From positions 1 through 64,000 of the forward strand of contig JAIVFJ010000279.1 in NCBI GenBank assembly GCA_025765615.1: 64,000 nt of DNA, written 5' to 3'. The notes under the pieces were generated by a model. That model saw nothing but the letters and a program-made list of their open reading frames with translations, was not told where the DNA came from and searched no databases. The stretch comes from Zopfochytrium polystomum. Its lineage: Eukaryota > Chytridiomycota > Chytridiomycetes > Chytridiales > Chytridiaceae. A program made the translations under genes and the position numbers. Positions 10,550-22,243 of the stretch are shown one piece after another; position 1 is the first letter of the stretch; each line of letters opens with the position of its first letter.

Positions 10550-12411
10550 ATGGCACCTGCTGATGACGACGGCAGCACGGCGGCCATGGAGCAGCTGGCG
10601 GTGGCGGGCAAGGACGGCGAGCTGGTGCTGCACCACTACCCTGGTTGGTCTTGGCCGTGTGCTCGCTCTTCCTTTCCTTTCCTTACCTTTCCTTTCCTTT
10701 CCTTTCTTCTGCGTTTTTTTTATCTTGTTCTCTCAACGTTTTGTCCCCGGCTGGTGTTTTGTGGGAGCGGGGGTATTTACCACTCTCGACGAGTGTGTGT
10801 GTGTGTGTGTGTGTGAGAAACAGAGGAAAGATCATCAAGTACGCAAACCTAGTGGACTCCCCGCATGCCACGCCTTTTTGGACAGATCATCCCTTTTTTT
10901 GTGTTTGTTCCCCGTTCCCTTACACGCTCACTCGCTCACTCGCTTCTACTTCTTCTTCTTCATTTACGCCCCTTCAAACAACTACTACTACTACTACCAC
11001 CACAGGCTCGCCGTACGCGTTCAAAATCCTGCTCGCGCTCGGCCTCAAGGGCCTCCCCTTCCGCTCGGTGCTGGTCCCCGCCATGCCCGTAAGTCCGTTA
11101 GTTGGTTGTTGTCTTTCCCCGTTTTCTGTTTGTTTCCCTTTTCTGTAGCGGCCGAATTTACCAGAGAATTATTGTTTCTCTCTCTCTTTCTCTCGCTCTT
11201 GTCCTTGGAGTAAATACTAACGAAACTCATCATGACCTCTCTCTGCAGCCGCGCGCAGCAACGCAGCCGCTCTCGGGGGGGTACCGCCGCATCCCAATCC
11301 TCCAGATCGGCTCCACCATCTACTGCGACACCGCCCTCATCCTCGACGAGCTCGAGGCCCGCTTCCCCAACGCCCCGTCGCTCGTGCCCGTCGACCCGGC
11401 AACCGGCCACGCGGACTGGATGCTGGTCGACGCCGCCGCCGCTTGGTGCGACAAGCTATTTTTCCCAGTAAGCATGATGTCCTCGCCTCTCCCTGTTCTA
11501 TTCGATTTCGTTTTGCCTCGCGCCCTGGAACACTTCTCAAAACTAAACAACTTCAGGTCGCTGCAAACCTCCTTCCTATGCACCTCCTCCCCGCCCGGTT
11601 CGTCGCAGACCGCTACGAGATGATGACGGGCCGTAAGCCGCCACCCAAGCCGAAGCAGCCGTCGGCCGCCGCGCCCGCCGCCGCCGCCGCACCACGCCCC
11701 GCGCCTCCGCCGGCCCGCACGGCGCACCTTCGCGCGCAGGCGGCAGGCCTCCTGCAGTCGCTCGCGGCCGCGCTATCCGCGTCGCCCACCGGCTGGCTGC
11801 ACGCGCAGCGCGCCCCGACCCTCGCGGACGTCCACGCCGCCATGAACGTCTGGTTCCTCTTCGCCAACCCCGTCGAGCGCGATCCGCTGCTCCTCAAGCC
11901 CGACGACGACCCGGCCGCCGCCGCCGCCGCCGCCGTCGTCACTGGCTGGATGGACCGGCTGCACGACGCCGCCGCCGCCGCCGCCGCCGCAGCACAGCCG
12001 CCGCCGGTATCGAGCGCGAAGAGCGCGTGGCCGCGCGGCGCGCCGGAACGCGCGTCGCTGATGGCGCGCGCGACGCCGATGGACGAGGCCGCGGCGCTGG
12101 CACTCGCCCGCCGGTTCCCCCCGCCCGCCGCGTCCTCGTCGTCCCCGTCGTCGTCCTTTGGCCTCCTCGTCCCCCCCGGCGTCCGCGCGGGCGCCGAGGT
12201 GACGGTGGTCCCAGACGACTACGGCAAGGTGGCGGTGCGCGGGGTGGTGGAAGGGGTGTGGGGAGGCTCGGCCACAGGCGGCGGCCGTCGCGTTGCGCGC
12301 ATCGCGGTGCGGCAGCGGGACACGGCGACCGGCGTCGAGACAATCGTGCACTTTCCGCTGCGCGGGTACGTGGTCGCGCCCGTGGCGGCGAGCGGCGGGA
12401 GCAAACTGTGA
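10550..12411 (+). CDS. Glutathione S-transferase N-domain protein
   Basis: Four exons (10550-10643, 11006-11088, 11249-11467, 11557-12411) give 416 residues. Residues of about 23-110 form a thioredoxin-fold GST N-terminal domain: LVLHHYPGSPYAFKILLAL at its start, then YRRIPILQIGSTIYCDTA with the cis-Pro (IP), then an acidic LDELEARFP helix. The helical C-terminal half is interrupted by Ala/Pro runs. It ends in a segment (GLLVPPGVRAGAEVTVVPDDYG...) that looks like a small beta domain seen in some fungal GST-like proteins. It probably acts in detoxification or redox chemistry using glutathione, but no substrate can be named. The first donor (GTTGGT) is weak but is the one that rebuilds the YPGSPY motif. 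Confidence 0.88.
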
Positions 12412-13160
12412 AATTTTTTTTTTTTTTTTTTGTTTTTTTGTTTTGGGTGGTGTTTGGGGCGCGGTTTGCGCGGTCTGTGACGGTTTGCTGGATTCTTGAA
12501 TCTTTTTACGTTGGCTGACCTCCTGTTTTTCCGCTCTTGAGTGAAAAATTACAAAATGAAATATAAAAATCCTCGTTCGGGAGTGCCTTGCAAACGATCA
12601 ATGTTGTTTTCACAGACTCAACAAAGAGGCTATAACATAAATAGCGTTTACACTTTTTTTTTTTTTTTTTTTTTTTTTTTGGCCTGCCGTGAGGAGACCT
12701 TTTCTTATGACCTGCTTTCAGTGGGCTGGGTCCAATCCGTGGGGGGTTTTTTTAGCAGACTTTCTTTTTTGCCATTCGTATCCTTTTTTCTCTCAAGAGG
12801 GTGTGTAGTACAGTTCAGGATGTTCAGGGAAGAAAGTCTTCATACCCCAGTCTTGGTTCAAACCCTTTATTGATCCATTCCAAAAGAAAAACAAACAGAA
12901 GTGAAATGTGTATACAGGGCCGCTACCTCTATACTTGGTCGAACCCCCCTTTGTTTCACGTTGAAGGAACGAAAGTGGGATTTGGGCTTTGGATTGCTGA
13001 AAGGGTTGAGAAGCCTTCCAAGTTGTCGAACGCCCGCATGGTTAGATATATCAAAATTCAACTGCATAAAATATCTGTAAATGTTGGAGATGCCCCAAAC
13101 TGACAGTTCTTTCACCGAGGGCGCAAAAGAAAATACCAAAGGCAATTTGAAATTTAAAAG
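12412..13160. other. 3' flank of the GST-like gene
   Basis: A poly-T run starts within a few bases of the stop codon (about 12414-12430) and another of about 26 T lies at 12654-12680. No coding signal is visible in the rest. Confidence 0.4.
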
Positions 13161-13233
13161 TGCCGTCTCCCGGGATTGAACCGGGTGCCTTAAGATCTTC
13201 AGTCTTACGCTCTCCCAGATGAGCTAAGACGGC
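13161..13233 (-). tRNA. tRNA-Phe (GAA)
   Basis: The minus strand folds into a complete 73-nt cloverleaf. The acceptor GCCGTCT pairs with AGACGGC, followed by discriminator A. The D-arm is GCTC-ATCTGGGA-GAGC, the anticodon arm TAAGA-CTGAAGA-TCTTA has anticodon GAA, and the T-arm is CCGGG/CCCGG-like around TTCAATC. A TTTT Pol III terminator follows within a few bases (13157-13160 on the complementary strand). There is no intron. CCA is not encoded, as expected in a nuclear genome. Confidence 0.96.
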
Positions 13234-14324
13234 TGTTAAGATTGATGACTCACAATATGCTTATAGCTATTATTGGCTTGCTTTAAACTTCGTCTTTCAA
13301 GGCAAGCACGGATCAGAAAGGCCCCACCACCACCAAACATCCACCCTCTCTTCCACACTCAACATGGCGTTGCTAGAAACAACAACGGCAGCATTCGCGA
13401 CCTTCTGACCCCCTGCAGAGTCGGACTCCCTTCTCTCTCCCTTGTCGCTGGCGACAACAAAGCAGCAGCCCCAGCCACAATGGGTGCTAGCGCCGCATCC
13501 TGTCCCGTCCCGTTGCTATAACCAGCTCCAGTTGTGTTTGAGAATTGGATTCTGTGATAAACAAACCCCCTGTTTCCCTCTTTTCTCTTTTATTATTATT
13601 ATTCTGCAGTTGTGTTGTGGCCTTGGGCGTTTCGCGAGGCCCTTCCGTTTCCTCTCGCACCGCCGTGCAAGCAACATGAGTTATCGGCGCTCCTCAGAGG
13701 ATTGTGCCTCTGAACCTTCCTTCATTCTTCGTGTTGTGGAGTCTTGTGAACCCTGTTTGACAGATGCTTTGTGGACTTGGCAAGTAGTGGGGTTGAATCA
13801 CCCCCCCAAGATAACACCCCGAGGGGAAACAGATGGGCTTCTATGCTTGCTCGATTCCCGCGGGACACCGTTTACGCAGCGGTGCGTCCGTTTCGTTGCG
13901 CCTTGAACATTTAAGTAGCGAGTAATATTTACCAGTCTCATTTTTGTTTCACATTTTTTTTTCAGTTCTGTAATGTGCACGCCAGGGAGCAAGGAGTAAA
14001 CGAGCAGGAAGCGGACACACTCGAACTGAAGCGACGACTCCATCCACTTCTCCAAGCGTACCAAGGACAGCGATAGGGAAGGATGGGATGGGAAAAACAG
14101 AAGAAACAAAGGGCAGAACAGGGAATAACAGGAAATAAAAGAGATGGGTGTGATGGGGGGGATCGTAACTCTGGGGGGCGACAACCAAAGACCATGGGCA
14201 GAGGGCATAAGCGGTGGGAAACAAGAAAAAGAAAAGAAAAAAAAAAAGACACATAAAAGACCCTTGGGCAAAAATACAGTCCCCAAAAACCAAAATATCC
14301 ACTCACAATCACACCAGACTAAGC
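13234..14324. other. Spacer between tRNA-Phe and the Cys-repeat gene
   Basis: Several overlapping open frames occur but none shows consistent coding character or plausible splice partners. The left part (13290-13910) is of mixed composition; the right part (14040-14310) is A-rich and probably holds the 3' UTR of the minus-strand gene ending at 14325. Confidence 0.35.
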
Positions 14325-17300
14325 TCAAAAGCCTTCCCGCTTCCACGCCATGCCCAGGTCGACGGGTGCCTCGTAAAGGACGTTGAACGCATAGGGCGCA
14401 ACAACGCCGTTGCCCGAGCCTGAGCCGGCGCTCTTCTTGCGGCTCAAGCGGGCCTGCATGGTGCTGTGGCACTCTGCGACGGAGCGGCTGTACGCGCTGA
14501 GGCAGTCGGCCAAGGGTGTGTACACCTTCTTGTCCGAGGTGTCCACCACCCTGTCGGGGAGGCCGCCGCAAAAGTCGGTCGCGCGCGTGGACAGGTAGTT
14601 GCAGTCGGCGGGGGATGCCGCCACCGTCGATACCGAGATCGTGCTCGAAGAGGGCATGAAGATCGGGGAAAAGTCGGGGCGGTAGGTGCCGCTGCTGCCG
14701 GTGTCTGCTGCTGCTGCGGCAGGGCCCGCGGCTGGGGCTTCCGTTGTGGACTTCTTCGTCTGAAGGTCGGCCGCAGCAACCTCCTTCGCAGTCGCGCCCT
14801 TTTCCACAACATCGACGGGCTTCGCGACAGGAGCGGGTTTCTCGTCCTTGGGCTGCTCGACTGGCGCCACGTCCTTTGGCTTCTCCGCGGGAGCTGGGGG
14901 AGAGTTCGCCTGAACTGAGGGAACGTCGACTACGTTGGCCTTGGCAAACGGCTCGGCTCGAGCAGCTGCAACTGCCGCTGCGGCCTTGTCGGCTGCGTCG
15001 TTTGCACGGTCGCCACGGAAGCTGAACGAGAAATCAAACGGCTTCGCACCGGCGCTGCTAAAGTGGACCGCGCAGCCGTCGATTGCTGCCGCAAGCTGCG
15101 TGTCACAGCTGTTTCGGACCTGTCCGGCCGAGAACAGGTCGCAGAGGCCGTTGCCGGCAGCCGCTCCTCGTCCAGCCTGGCCGTACAGGCCCGCGCAGTC
15201 AGAGATCGAGGCCGGAGTGGCGGTCAGCGTCACCAGGTTGCTTGCGGCGTCAGACGTGAAATCCACCGACAGGGATCCGCCGTCAGGCGTGGGGATGTTC
15301 TTCTTTGCATTGATGATTTGGCCGACGGCTTGCGGCGTCGTGTTAACGTCGGCTTTCGGCGAGGACGAGTCCTCGGCCTTCGAGGACGCCGGGTTGTCCG
15401 CCGGGATAGGGAGAGGTTTGTCAGCAGCCAGAGTGCCAGCATATTCGAACGTAAATTTGGCCTTCTGTCCATTTCCGACGGGCAGGGAAGCGCACGACGC
15501 AGCATCCTTCTTGTACGCGATCTCGCAGTCGTCGCTGTCAACAAAGGTGGAGCAAAAACCGCCCGCCATCTTCATAACAGCGTCACAGTGGTTTTTGGAC
15601 GAAATAACAGCGGAAACACCGGCCTTGCCCTCCTCCCGGTACGCCTCGAAGACAACGTCGTCGACAGCAATGCTAAACTTCTTGTCCGACGCTGGGGCAG
15701 GTGCGGTGTGCGGGTCCGCGGCTTTGACGGTTGCGTCGGTCGCTTCGTTCGAAGGGGGAGAGGCGGGAGGCGAGTTCGGCGCGTTGAATTCGCCCTTAAA
15801 GTCAAAAGTGAACGTTGCCCGCTTCCCTTCCCCAACCGGAAGAGTGCTGCACGCAGAGGCATCCTTGCGGTACGCGTCGATGCAATCGGCCGGCTTCTTG
15901 AATACTGAGCAGAAGTCGCTCGCGACTTCCATAATGGCGTCGCAGCTGCTCTTGTCTGAAATGGTCGCGGTGACACCAGCCTGGCCCTCAGAGGTGATTT
16001 GATAGGCGTCAAACGTTACGCCTTTCCAGTTGAACGAGAGCTTCTTGTCTGCGTCTCCAGGGGACTTCGGCGCCTCCTCTGAACTGATCGGCTTTTTAGG
16101 GGGAGGTGGGGGGTAGACGAGGGGCCCGTCCTCGGGAACAAACCCGCCAGAGAACGCCTCGCGGCCAAGGTGCTGTGGCTCGGGTTTAGAGCCTTCGTCG
16201 TTCGCAGGGCTCTCGACCGAGTCCTTCACGGGGAGAGGAGGGACAGGTGCATCAGCCTGAATGGGAAGCGGCTTGGGAGCTGCAAACACGCCAAGGTACT
16301 CAAAGGAGAACTTTGCCGTCTTTCCGTCGGGGATGGTCGAGCAGGGAGCGGCTTCCTTCTGGTAGGCGGCGGTGCAGCCATGCTCGTCGGCAAAGGCATT
16401 GCAAAACTCCGATGCGACTGCCATAAGCGTGTCGCATTGATCTCTTGACACTACAGCCGTCACACCTGCTTTGCGGTCAGCCTCGTCCCGCCATGCATTG
16501 AATTCAACACCGTTCTTGGAATATTTGAGCTCTCGGACAACAGGAGCCTCGTTCAGGACGGGTGGTGGCGGTGAGCCGGCGGCCATCTTTGGTGGATCGG
16601 CGGCATCAGAGTCGGCTTTGGATGGGGCCGCTGGGCTTTCATCGATTGCAAGGGGCTTCAGAGCGCCGGCAAAGTCAAACGAGAATTTAGCTGTTCGTCC
16701 ATTCTGAAGGTCCAAGGTGGTGCACGAGGCAACTTCCTTCATGTAGGCTTCCTGACAGCTCTTCCTGTCCACAAAGGTGCTGCAGAAATCACTCGCCGCC
16801 TCCTTCAGAGTGTTGCAGCTTTCTTTCGAGACGATGAAAGCGGTGACACTCGCTTTGTTGGATTGGGGACTTCGGGAGGCTTCAAAGGTTACACCATTGC
16901 GGACAAAGCTGACACGCAAATCCGCAGATGGGGGCGTCTCGGGCACTCCATCGTTTTGTTCCTCCGTGGGTTTCGTTGCCGCAAAGTCACTTCCAAACTT
17001 CTTATCTTGCTCGGGTGCCGGGCCGCTTTCCGGTGCGCTGTTGACAAACGCTCCTTTGTAGCTGAACGTGAACTTGGCCCGCTTGCCCTCGCCGAGATTG
17101 GTACAGCTAGCAGCATCTCTCTTGTAAGAGTCGATGCAGTCATCGATGTGTACAAACGTGGAGCAGAAGCCGGAGGCGACATCCAGAACGGTGGCGCAAT
17201 TCTCACGGGACACAACAGCAGAAACAGTGGCCTCGTTGTCGCCGCGGTAAGCGTCAAAGGTGACACCGTTCAGAGTGTAACTCAACTTTGTACCATCTTG

Positions 17301-20300
17301 AACGGTGGGTGCCGACGCGGGGGCTTCGTCGACTTTCGAAGACGATTCAGACACAGCCGAGCCCGCCTCTTTTGGAGAGGCTGGCGAAGTGACCGATCCC
17401 GTGTGGACAAACGAGAACTTGACAGCCCTTCCTTGTGCGACGGGACTCTTGGAGCAAGCCGCTGCGTCTTCCACGTACGCCTTCTTGCAAGCACCAGCGT
17501 CCACAAACGTGGCGCAAAACTCGTCTGCAAGCTTCAGGACGTTTTCGCACTGGTCTGCAGACGTGACAACGACCGAAAGGCCGGCTTGTCCGAGCTCCGA
17601 ATTCTTCCAGGCGTCGTAGGTCATGCCATCACGAGTGAAACTGAGCTTTGTCTCCGCTTCAGCTGCACCACCTGCAGCTACTGGTGGAGGAGGAGCAGGC
17701 ACAGACGCCTTTTGAGACGCTGGCTTCAGCTCGCCAAGCTTGATGCGCGCCGGAGGCGGTGTCGAGCCTGCAACGGCTGAGGTAGCGCGGAGAGAACCCT
17801 TGTGCACAAACGAGAACTCGACACCTTCGGGAGCATGTGCGATGTTTGATGCGACAAAGGACTGGCAGCCACTCGCCTCACTGTACAAGCCGTCAACATC
17901 AAGCGGATAGGGAATGGAAAAAACTTACGTCAAATAAGAAGTAACACAGTCGGCCACAAAGTCGGTATCGAACGCCATGCAGAAGTCTTCCCCGACGGCA
18001 GTAACAGCGTCGCACTCGCCCGATGACTTCACCGTAGCAGTAATACCCGCCTGTCCGGATTTCGAGTCTTTCCAAGCGGAAAACTGGACCCCGCGGAACG
18101 AGAATTCAACGTCTTGGGACTGCGCGCTGGCACTCTTGTCGCTTGGAGCGGAATCCTCTGGAACAAATCCACCCGAGTAACCAGCAGAGTGAAGAGTCTT
18201 TTCTTCAGAAGCAAGTGGTTCGGTGTGGGCGACCGCCGCTGCCACGGGCGCATTGCTGTTTTCGCTCTTAGGGCCTCTGAAGTGGAAAGACATGGCGTAT
18301 GAACCGGTAGCTTTTGCTTCGTTTTGGCACTTGCGAACGGCCTCCTTGAATCCTTGACGACAGTCTGACCGGGCCAACCATTCCGGGGTGTCGTAAAACA
18401 CGTCGCAAACCCCGTTACCGTCGGCCATATCGACAAGATTCCAAACTGCGTCACAGTCCTCGACTGACTTCACTTGCGCCCGGAAGAGAATAGTGTTCTC
18501 CTCAGGGTCGAACTTTGCGGCAACATCTGTGCCCTTGCCGATTACAGTGTCGACATGAAGAGCCTTTGAGGAGGGCACCTGGGCCAATTTGGCCTCGACG
18601 GCCGCCGGCGCGCTCGCCGCAGCTGTGGACTCTGAAGGGAACGCCAGTGCAAAGTTAAACGGATACGCGCCCTTGTTGCATTCGTCAACAAGTGCGTTGA
18701 ACTTGGAAATGCACGCCATGGTAGCGGTCCCGAAAACATCGCAGAAACCGTCATCGTCAGCGGTGGTAGCAATCGATGCAATTGTAGCGCACTGCGCCTT
18801 TGAGGACGCGACGGCCCGGACGGTCGCAGAACTGGCGGCTTTATCGTGAGTCGCTACGAAGGTGACTCCATCGATAACCCTTGTCATTGAACCCGAGTCT
18901 TCCACTGGCTTCTTTTCAGCCGCAGCAGCCTTTCCGCTTACTTCGTTCGCAGACGAGAAGGACTTCGGCGAAAAGTCAAAGCGGAAGTCGAACGAGGCCT
19001 TTCCGGCGGTGATAGAATTGATGCAATCGTTCACCTTTTCGGCAACACCTTTTGCACAAGCCTTGGCCATGGCGTTTGGAAGTCCGTAACAGAACCCAGT
19101 GTTTTTGTCAGAAAGAGCCAATGTGCCGAAAGACTTGCAATCGATAACCGACTTGATCGTGGCCTGGAGGCTTCCCGTTTGTGTAGACTCGTCATACGCC
19201 GGAGCATAGTCAAATTCTGGAGCTGATTCTTTCGCTGCCATCAACTTCGACGAGTCCGCCGAAACAGCAAAGGAGTACTTGAAGTTGAAACTCGACTTCC
19301 CAGCTTTGAACGCGTTGATACACTCGTTCTTCGTCCTAATGGGGAATCAAAAACAGGGTGAAAAGTGAAGAGGTCGTTAGAGAACAACAGCTCGTCCATG
19401 GGTCGGACTTCACCTGATGACTCCGTTGCGACAGTCTTGGTAGTGCGTGTTTGGCAGTTCAGAGCAGAATCCAGAGTTGTCCGCAGCAAGCGCCAGGTCG
19501 GCAAAAACTTGGCAGTCTGAGGCTTTGCTGATAATCTGATCCAGGTGTCCTGCATGCGACGCCGCATCATAGATGGGTGCGTAGTTCAGCTTTACCGCAA
19601 CGGGCGCGGTCGCTTCACCCTTGCTGCCCTTCTTGACAGAGTCAATGATTTGCTCGTCCAACTTGAACGTGTAGTTGAGCTCGTAAACGGGTTTACCGGA
19701 TTGCAAAGCGTCGACACAATCGGTGAAGGCCCTAATGTTTCAAGGTGAGGTATAAGTCTTTCAAGAACCGGACAAGACAGCCAGTCTCCCCACAAGCACA
19801 CCTGTTAAGGTCAGATCTGCAAGTTGCCACAGGGTTCCGGTCTCCGGCCTTTTCGGGAAGTCCTGAACAGAAGCCCTTGTCACTGGCATCCAACGCCTGT
19901 GCGGCATAGTTGCGGCACTGGTCGACTGTGTAAAAGCTTGCTTTCAAAGTGCCAAAGTGGTGCTCCATGTCGAACACAGGGGCATAATCAACCAGCTCGG
20001 TTTTGCTACTTGCCGCAGGCTTGTTGTCTGTAAGGGAAAGGCCTGTCAAGCCTCCAAGAATGTGGTTTGCGGCCTTCACGACGGCTTCCTTGTTGTCGGA
20101 TGACGGTTTGCTGTTGGAGACGGGAAGGCCGGTTAATCCGACAATGATGTTGTGAGTCAATTTCTCGAGGGCATCCTTGACACCCGAGGCGCCGCCGCCG
20201 CCTCCGTTCGCAGGAGGTGCATCGGGCGCTGCGCCAGCCTTGGCGGGTGAAAAGTCGACGCTGAAGGTGAAGGGCCCGCTGGCATTCTCTCTGAAGAACG

Positions 20301-20897
20301 CATCGCAGTTATCGACAGCCCTGGATGAAAATTCAGAGTGTTAGCTGCGGGGTGGGTACCAGGCTGGAATCGACGGAAACGCGCAGCCACACAGCACAGC
20401 CATCCACATTCGCATCGCCACCTCCCAAGAAAAAGGGCGACTCACCGGATGTATGTAGCAACGCAGTGATCCAGCGGGCTCGTGGTCGAGCCAGCCGCCG
20501 GGGTGCTGGGGAGTCCATCGCAGAAAGAGCCTTCGGAGCCGACGGCGAGGGAGCGGAGGTAGGCGCACTGGGCTGCGTTGGACACGACGGCCGACACGGA
20601 GCCAGAGTGGGTAGGGGCGTCGTAGACTGGCTTGAAGTTCACCTGGGCGGCCGCGGCAGCGGCGGCTACTTGGTCCTTCATCTTTGCCTGGGAGTGCGGG
20701 GCGGCGGCCGCGGGGGAGGAGACGGCGGCCGCGGCGGCGAGGGCGGCAAAGAGCAGCCGGCTGGGCGCGACAACGGGCAGGGCGATGGATGGCGGCGCAT
20801 CCTCCTGTTGGCTGCTGGACGAGCGACGGCGCACGCCGCGCGGGCGCGGGTTGTTGTTGTTGTTGTTGTTGGCGCTTGCGGATGCGGTGCAGCGCAT
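14325..20897 (-). CDS. Large secreted protein with fifteen four-Cys tandem domains
   Basis: Five exons on the minus strand (20897-20446, 20320-19802, 19731-19414, 19335-17929, 17880-14325) give 2083 residues; all four introns are GT-AG and phase 2. Residues 1-42 are polar (Asn, Arg and Ser runs) and 43-66 are hydrophobic (SRLLFAALAAAAAVSSPAAA), so a secretory signal or signal anchor is likely. From residue 86 to the end there are fifteen copies of a 75-100 residue domain. Each has a beta-like start (F.P.YDA or GVTFDA), four cysteines, and an F.F.Y/F-G end. The last two cysteines are always ten residues apart; repeats 8-13 are strictly C-x10-C-x8-C-x10-C. Pro/Ala/Lys-rich linkers join the later repeats. 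The even Cys count suggests two disulphides per domain and a beads-on-a-string surface or wall protein. I do not recognise the family, and function is unknown. Confidence 0.88.
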
Positions 20898-22243
20898 CGT
20901 TGACCGAGGAGGGTGAGTGGCGATTCGATGATGGAGTTGATGATGAAAAGCGGGGGATGTGCTCTCTCTCTCTCTCTCTTTGTGGCTTGCTGGCGGCGTC
21001 GACGGCGTCGTCGGTCGTCGTTGCAGCGCAAGCGAGGAACGGTTTGCTTGGAGCAAGCAGCAGCAGGGTTGTCTGTCTGTCTGTCTGTCTGTCTCCACCA
21101 ACCAAGTTTTCTTTCCTTTGCTGTTGTGGACGGCTCCTTATTCCCTCTGCCTCTGTCTATTTCCCTCACTTCCTCCCACTCTCTCTCTGTGGTCAGCTCT
21201 GATTATTTTCTCGTTTTCTATATCGTTTTAGAGCAGTGGCTGAAAAAAAAAAGAAAAAAAAAAACCCCCAAGGAAAAAACGAGCAAAACCAATAATTAAA
21301 ACCGACAAAGTGAAGGTTGGGTGGGGTGGGTGGCTGTGCTTGTGTTGATGATGAGTGAAGGAGAGGAGAAGGCTGGGTGTGTGTGGAAGGTACATAGACA
21401 GGCAGGCAGGGAGGCAGGCAGGCAGGCACAGACACCCCTGGTGCCAAGGGAGGCGCGAAACACCGACCGCGGCTGCGGCGGCAAGGTGGTCCTTTTGCAC
21501 GCTTCATGTAAGAAGCGCCAACGCGAAGTCCGCATTTTACTCTTCTAGTTGTTCGGTTTTTTTCGCTTTTTTTTGGTTCGTTATGGTGATAACGATTTCG
21601 TTTGGTTGTGTTGTGTGTGCGCGCAAGGAGGAGAAGTAAAAGAAGAGGGAGCAGGGAATATAATTGATGGGGAGGAGGGTGGGTGGGGAGCTTGCGTTGG
21701 TTAGGTGTTGGAGCTGGGGGTGGAGATGTTGGTATTTACGACCCTGGAAGAAACTGGAAAAAAAAAAAATAAACCAAAACAAAACAAAAAAAAACACTTG
21801 AACGGGGTTGTGCCGCGAGCTACCTCGCCAAAAAAAAAATGGGACAGAACGAAAATGGGTGGGTAGGGCGCCGTAACGTGTAAAAAGGAAAATGACTGTG
21901 ATATATGATGCGCGTGCGTGTGCGTCTTCCCTCTAGTGGTCCAGCGTCCATTGGCGATGTGGTGAGCGCAGTTGGAGCCAGGGAGGGCAAGACGAAAGAT
22001 GAATATAGAAAAAGAAAAAAAAAAAACGAAAGTCGACAACGTTTCTTACAATTCTGATGATGATATGGGTGAATCGAGAGATGAACCAGAAAACTTACAA
22101 AGCCTTCCCCGCGGTGGGTGGGGTCGGTGGATGGAGGAAGGAGGAATGAAGGAAGAGTGGGTGGGCAGGCCGGGTGACGGTTCTGTCCAGTGTGATGAGT
22201 CAATCGCGGGGCAGGATGAAACGACGGCAGAGGGCTTCATCAT
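20898..22243. promoter_or_regulatory. 5' region of the Cys-repeat gene and 3' flank of the kinase gene
   Basis: No gene is supported in this 1.35-kb gap. Immediately upstream of the Cys-repeat start (minus strand) come a (CT)n run at 20964-20979 and a (TGTC)n tetranucleotide tract at 21070-21094. Further up are (CAGG)n-like repeats at 21400-21427 and several poly-A tracts. The first part should contain the promoter and 5' UTR of the Cys-repeat gene. Confidence 0.4.

Noticed and set aside
14935..16002. 355-codon plus-strand frame
   Set aside because: Antisense shadow of the Cys-repeat exon; the minus frame has conserved repeats and fitting splice sites.
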